Source: Palsa-506 sp963709075 (lineage in GTDB: Bacteria > Actinomycetota > Actinomycetes > Streptosporangiales > Streptosporangiaceae). Taken from it: 64,000 bases of DNA. This document shows positions 61,494 through 64,000 of this stretch, piece by piece. A program made the position numbers and the translations under genes. Positions within the stretch are counted from its first letter, which is position 1. Every line of letters starts with the position of its first letter. The notes beneath the pieces were generated by a model. The model was not told the DNA's origin. It ran no database searches and saw only the letters and a program-made list of their open reading frames with translations. The stretch is from contig CAVPUY010000009.1 of assembly GCA_963709075.1 (NCBI GenBank), positions 434,001-498,000 on the forward strand. The letters run 5' to 3'.

Positions 61494-62982
61494 TCATGTG
61501 GTCCGAAGCCGGCCCGGCTCGGAGGTCTGGCCGTCGCTGGCGTCCGCGGCGGTGAGCGGCTGGGCGATGGATTCGAGGCTCTGCCGCTCCGCCTTCACCC
61601 CGAGGAATAGCTCGGCTACCCCGCCGAGGATCATCAGGATGGCGCCGATCGAGAACGCCAGCACGGTGTCCGGTACCTTCCCCGTGCTCACCAGGGTGGA
61701 GAACACCAGCGGGCCGCTGATGCCGCCCGCCGCGGTCCCGATCGCGTAGAAGAACGCGATAGCCAGCGCCCTGGTCTCCATCGGGAAGACCTCGCTAACG
61801 GTCAGGTACGCCGAGCTGGCGCCGGCCGAGGCGAAGAACAGCACGACGCACCAGCAGGCGGTCATCGTGGTGGCAGTCAGCAGGCCCGCGTCGAAAAGGT
61901 AGGCCGTGACCAGGAGAAGTACGCCGGAAAGGAGATAGGTGCCGGAGATCATCGGCCGCCGCCCGATCACGTCGAAAAAGCGAGCGAGCACCAGCGGGCC
62001 GATGAGGTTCCCGACGGCGATAACGGCGAAGTAGTAGCCGGGGTTGGTCTTGACATGAAAGAACTCGGCCAGGATCTGCGCGTAGCCGAACGTGATCGCG
62101 TTGTACAGGAACGCCTGGCCGATGAACAGCGAGAAGCCGAGCACGGTGCGCCGGGGATACCGCTTGACCATGGTCCTGGCGATGGTCAGCGAAGCCGATC
62201 GTCTTGCGCTGCCTGATCGTGATCGACTCCCTGGGCTCGGCCAGCTGCCGCCCGGTGTCCCGCTCGATCTTTTCCTCGATGCCGTCCACCAGGTGCTCGG
62301 CCTGGCTGGCCTGCCCGTGAATGAACAGCCATCGCGGGCTCTCCGGGACATTCCGCCGGACCAGCAGGATGACCAGGCCAAGGACGACGCCGACGCCGAA
62401 GCAGAGCCGCCAGCCGATGTTGACCGGCAGGTTATTGGTGGCCGGCACGGTCAGCAGCGCGCCCGCCGCGGCCCCGGCCCAGTAGGTGCCGTTGATGACG
62501 ATGTCGATCATGCCCCGGTGGCGGCTCGGGATCAGCTCGTCGATGGCGGAGTTGATCGCCGCGTACTCCCCGCCGATGCCGAAGCCGGTCAGGAACCGGA
62601 ACAGGAAGAACCACCATGGCGCGAAGGACAGCGCGGTCAGCGCGGTCGCGGCGAGGTAAGTGCCCAGGGTGATCATGAAGAGTTTCTTCCGGCCGAACCG
62701 GTCGGTCAGCCAGCCGAAGAACAGGGCGCCGACGCACGCGCCGGCCACGTACATGGCGGCGCCGAACCCGGTGATCTGGCTCTGCGTGATGTGGATGCCG
62801 CTGCCCGGCATGCTCATCTGGCCGGAGATGTTCCCGACGATCGTGACCTCGAGCCCGTCCAGGATCCATACCGTCCCGAGGCCGATCACGATCATCCAGT
62901 GCCATCGCGACCAGGGCAGCCGGTCTAGCCGCGCCGGTACCTTCGTGCTGACCGCGGGGGTCGCTTCGGTTGATGTGCGCAC
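61494..62982 (-). CDS. MFS metabolite transporter (one frameshift)
   Basis: From GTG 62982 (GAGAGG 6 bp upstream). The first half has LDGLEVTIVGNISGQMSM, GWLTDRFGRKKLFMITLGTY, GIGGEYAAINSAIDELIPSR and RRNVPESPRWLFIHG. The frame shifts near 62189 and resumes LTIARTMVKRYPRRTVLGFS, FFHVKTNPGYYFAVIAVGNL and SSAYLTVSEVFPMETRALAI. Together ~495 residues with 12 helices, of the sugar-phosphate/aromatic-acid-like MFS group. Substrate uncertain. Confidence 0.85.
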
Positions 62983-63279
62983 CGGATGCCTCTCAACTCG
63001 GCGGCAGCTCCGCCCGCTGGCCGCTGGTGGCGGCCGGCGGGTGCCGTGCGGCAGGTGGGGCTACCTCGGCGGTTTAGTTGCGGATCCGCTGCTACCCCGG
63101 CATCGGCGGTTAATCCTCAGGGAACGCCCAAGATCGGTGAGATCAGCCCGGCCGGGAGGCCGAGAGACCCTGGAATCCGGCGGGGCGCGAGGTGTAAACC
63201 GGACACGGGCGGGCACTGGCCTATCCCGGGCCTGCATCACCGCCGGCCCGGCAGCGTCGCGGAACTCCTGAGGCCGATC

Positions 63280-63555
63280 ATGCGCGAGCTAGCGTCAAGA
63301 ACGCCGGGCCGGAGCGACTGGCGCGCGCTGGGCGCCTGCCGGCACGAGGACCCCGAGCTGTTCTTCCCGATAATCGCGTCCGGGCCCGGGCTCGTGCAGA
63401 CCGACCGGGCGAAATCGGTCTGTGCCCGCTGCCCGGTGCGGGCCGAATGCCTGCAGTTCGCCGTGCAGACCGTCCAGGACCACGGGGTGTGGGGCGGGAC
63501 GAGCGAGGAGGAGCGCAGGGCGCTCCGCCGGCCATCGCGCGCCCGCGCCGGATAA
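63280..63555 (+). CDS. WhiB family iron-sulfur transcription factor
   Basis: 91 residues from ATG 63280; homologues start near this point, and longer in-frame readings upstream are not WhiB-like. Cysteines C20, C48, C51 and C57 (C-x27-C-x2-C-x5-C) hold a 4Fe-4S cluster. HGVWGGTSEEERRAL is the signature beta-turn, followed by a basic tail. WhiB proteins bind the primary sigma factor and control stress or development. The 297-bp gap before it holds no visible gene. Confidence 0.93.
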   Translation: MRELASRTPGRSDWRALGACRHEDPELFFPIIASGPGLVQTDRAKSVCARCPVRAECLQFAVQTVQDHGVWGGTSEEERRALRRPSRARAG

Positions 63556-63572
63556 CGCCGGGGAGCGCAGCG

Positions 63573-64000
63573 GTGCCGCATCTCGATGACCAGCAGCTTG
63601 CCATCGAGATCGCCCGGTCCGCCGGAGCCCGGCTGCTGCTGATGCAGGTCGCTGACCGGCCACGGAGCCCGGATGAGCTGGGCAGGCTCGGCGACAGCTC
63701 AGCGCATCGCTGGATCACCGCGCAGCTCAGCGAGCAGCGCCCGGCCGACGTCATCTTCTCCGAGGAGGCACCCGATGACGGCTCCCGGCTGACCGCCAGC
63801 CGGGTGTGGCTGGTGGATCCGCTTGACGGCACCAGGGACTTTTCCCGCCGGAAAGGCGACTGGGCGGTGCAGATTGCCCTCTGGACGAGGGCCGCCAGGG
63901 ACATCAGCGCCGCCGCCGTGGTGATTCCGGTGCGCGGGATCGAGCTCTCCGGCGATGAGCTCCTCAGCAAGCACCCGGACCGGTACCAGGGGCCGGCGAA
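63573..64000 (+). CDS. Inositol-monophosphatase-fold phosphatase, CysQ-like (3' end cut)
   Basis: From GTG 63573, 18 bp after the WhiB stop, running off the right edge. VIFSEEAPDDGSRL and VWLVDPLDGTRDFSRRKGDW are the metal-binding E/E and DPLDGT motifs of the FIG/IMPase superfamily, closest in layout to 3'(2'),5'-bisphosphate nucleotidases. It would hydrolyse PAP in sulfur metabolism or inositol phosphates; only ~142 residues are visible. Confidence 0.82.
   Translation, partial: MPHLDDQQLAIEIARSAGARLLLMQVADRPRSPDELGRLGDSSAHRWITAQLSEQRPADVIFSEEAPDDGSRLTASRVWLVDPLDGTRDFSRRKGDWAVQIALWTRAARDISAAAVVIPVRGIELSGDELLSKHPDRYQGPA

Overview
The window is very GC-rich, uses GTG starts often, and carries WhiB, GAF-ANTAR, a LuxR-type LAL regulator, DUF222-HNH and an SpoIIE/STAS partner-switching cassette. 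All of this points to a soil-type Actinomycetota (Streptosporangiales/Streptomycetales-like). The genus cannot be read from the sequence. No tRNA, rRNA, CRISPR array, transposase or prophage was recognised.

Layout. Positions 1-2.0 kb hold a truncated ICMT-like methyltransferase, a divergent PadR regulator with its membrane partner, and a small dimeric alpha/beta-barrel protein. Positions 2.0-14.1 kb (minus strand) are one tightly packed eight-gene unit: APC permease, FGGY kinase, glycerol-1-phosphate-dehydrogenase-like enzyme, HAD-IIA phosphatase, TIM-barrel protein, second FGGY (glycerol-kinase-like) kinase, GlpD-like dehydrogenase and a 923-residue LAL regulator. Divergent from it, 14.5-22.4 kb (plus strand) is a complete bacterial microcompartment operon of the Rhodococcus/Mycobacterium (RMM, aminoacetone-utilisation) type: class-III PLP enzyme, CoA-acylating aldehyde dehydrogenase with a C-terminal encapsulation helix, BMC-T, accessory protein, BMC-P, BMC-H, second BMC-T, aminoalcohol kinase, SDR and GntR regulator. 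It ends in a perfect 15-bp hairpin.

The proposed flow for RMM loci is aminoacetone / 1-amino-2-propanol -> (SDR, kinase) phospho-amino-alcohol -> (PLP phospho-lyase) propionaldehyde inside the shell -> (aldehyde dehydrogenase) propionyl-CoA. The divergent permease could import the amine. The role of the attached polyol-phosphate genes is unknown and is the most interesting open question here.

Positions 22.6-64 kb look like a stress, envelope and signalling region. It contains a photolyase, a GMC oxidoreductase with its small subunit, two YihY-family membrane proteins, DUF3618 and holin-like small proteins, a DUF222-HNH nuclease with a collagen-like insert, and a SigB/F-type sigma factor. It also has MEDS-ATPase, STAS and PAS-GAF-PP2C regulators, three GAF-ANTAR proteins, two GH15 glycosidases, phospholipase D, CYTH-CHAD, SDRs, a P450, UspA, two MFS transporters, WhiB and a truncated CysQ-like phosphatase. 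The 28.8-39.4 kb part is unusually rich in 10-50 bp tandem repeats, both in genes and between them.

About nineteen single-base frameshifts interrupt otherwise well-conserved genes, and most of them lie between 9.6 and 21.7 kb. Many sit in short G or C runs, so base-calling or assembly error is the likelier cause. Coordinates for those genes are given as the whole reconstructed locus.
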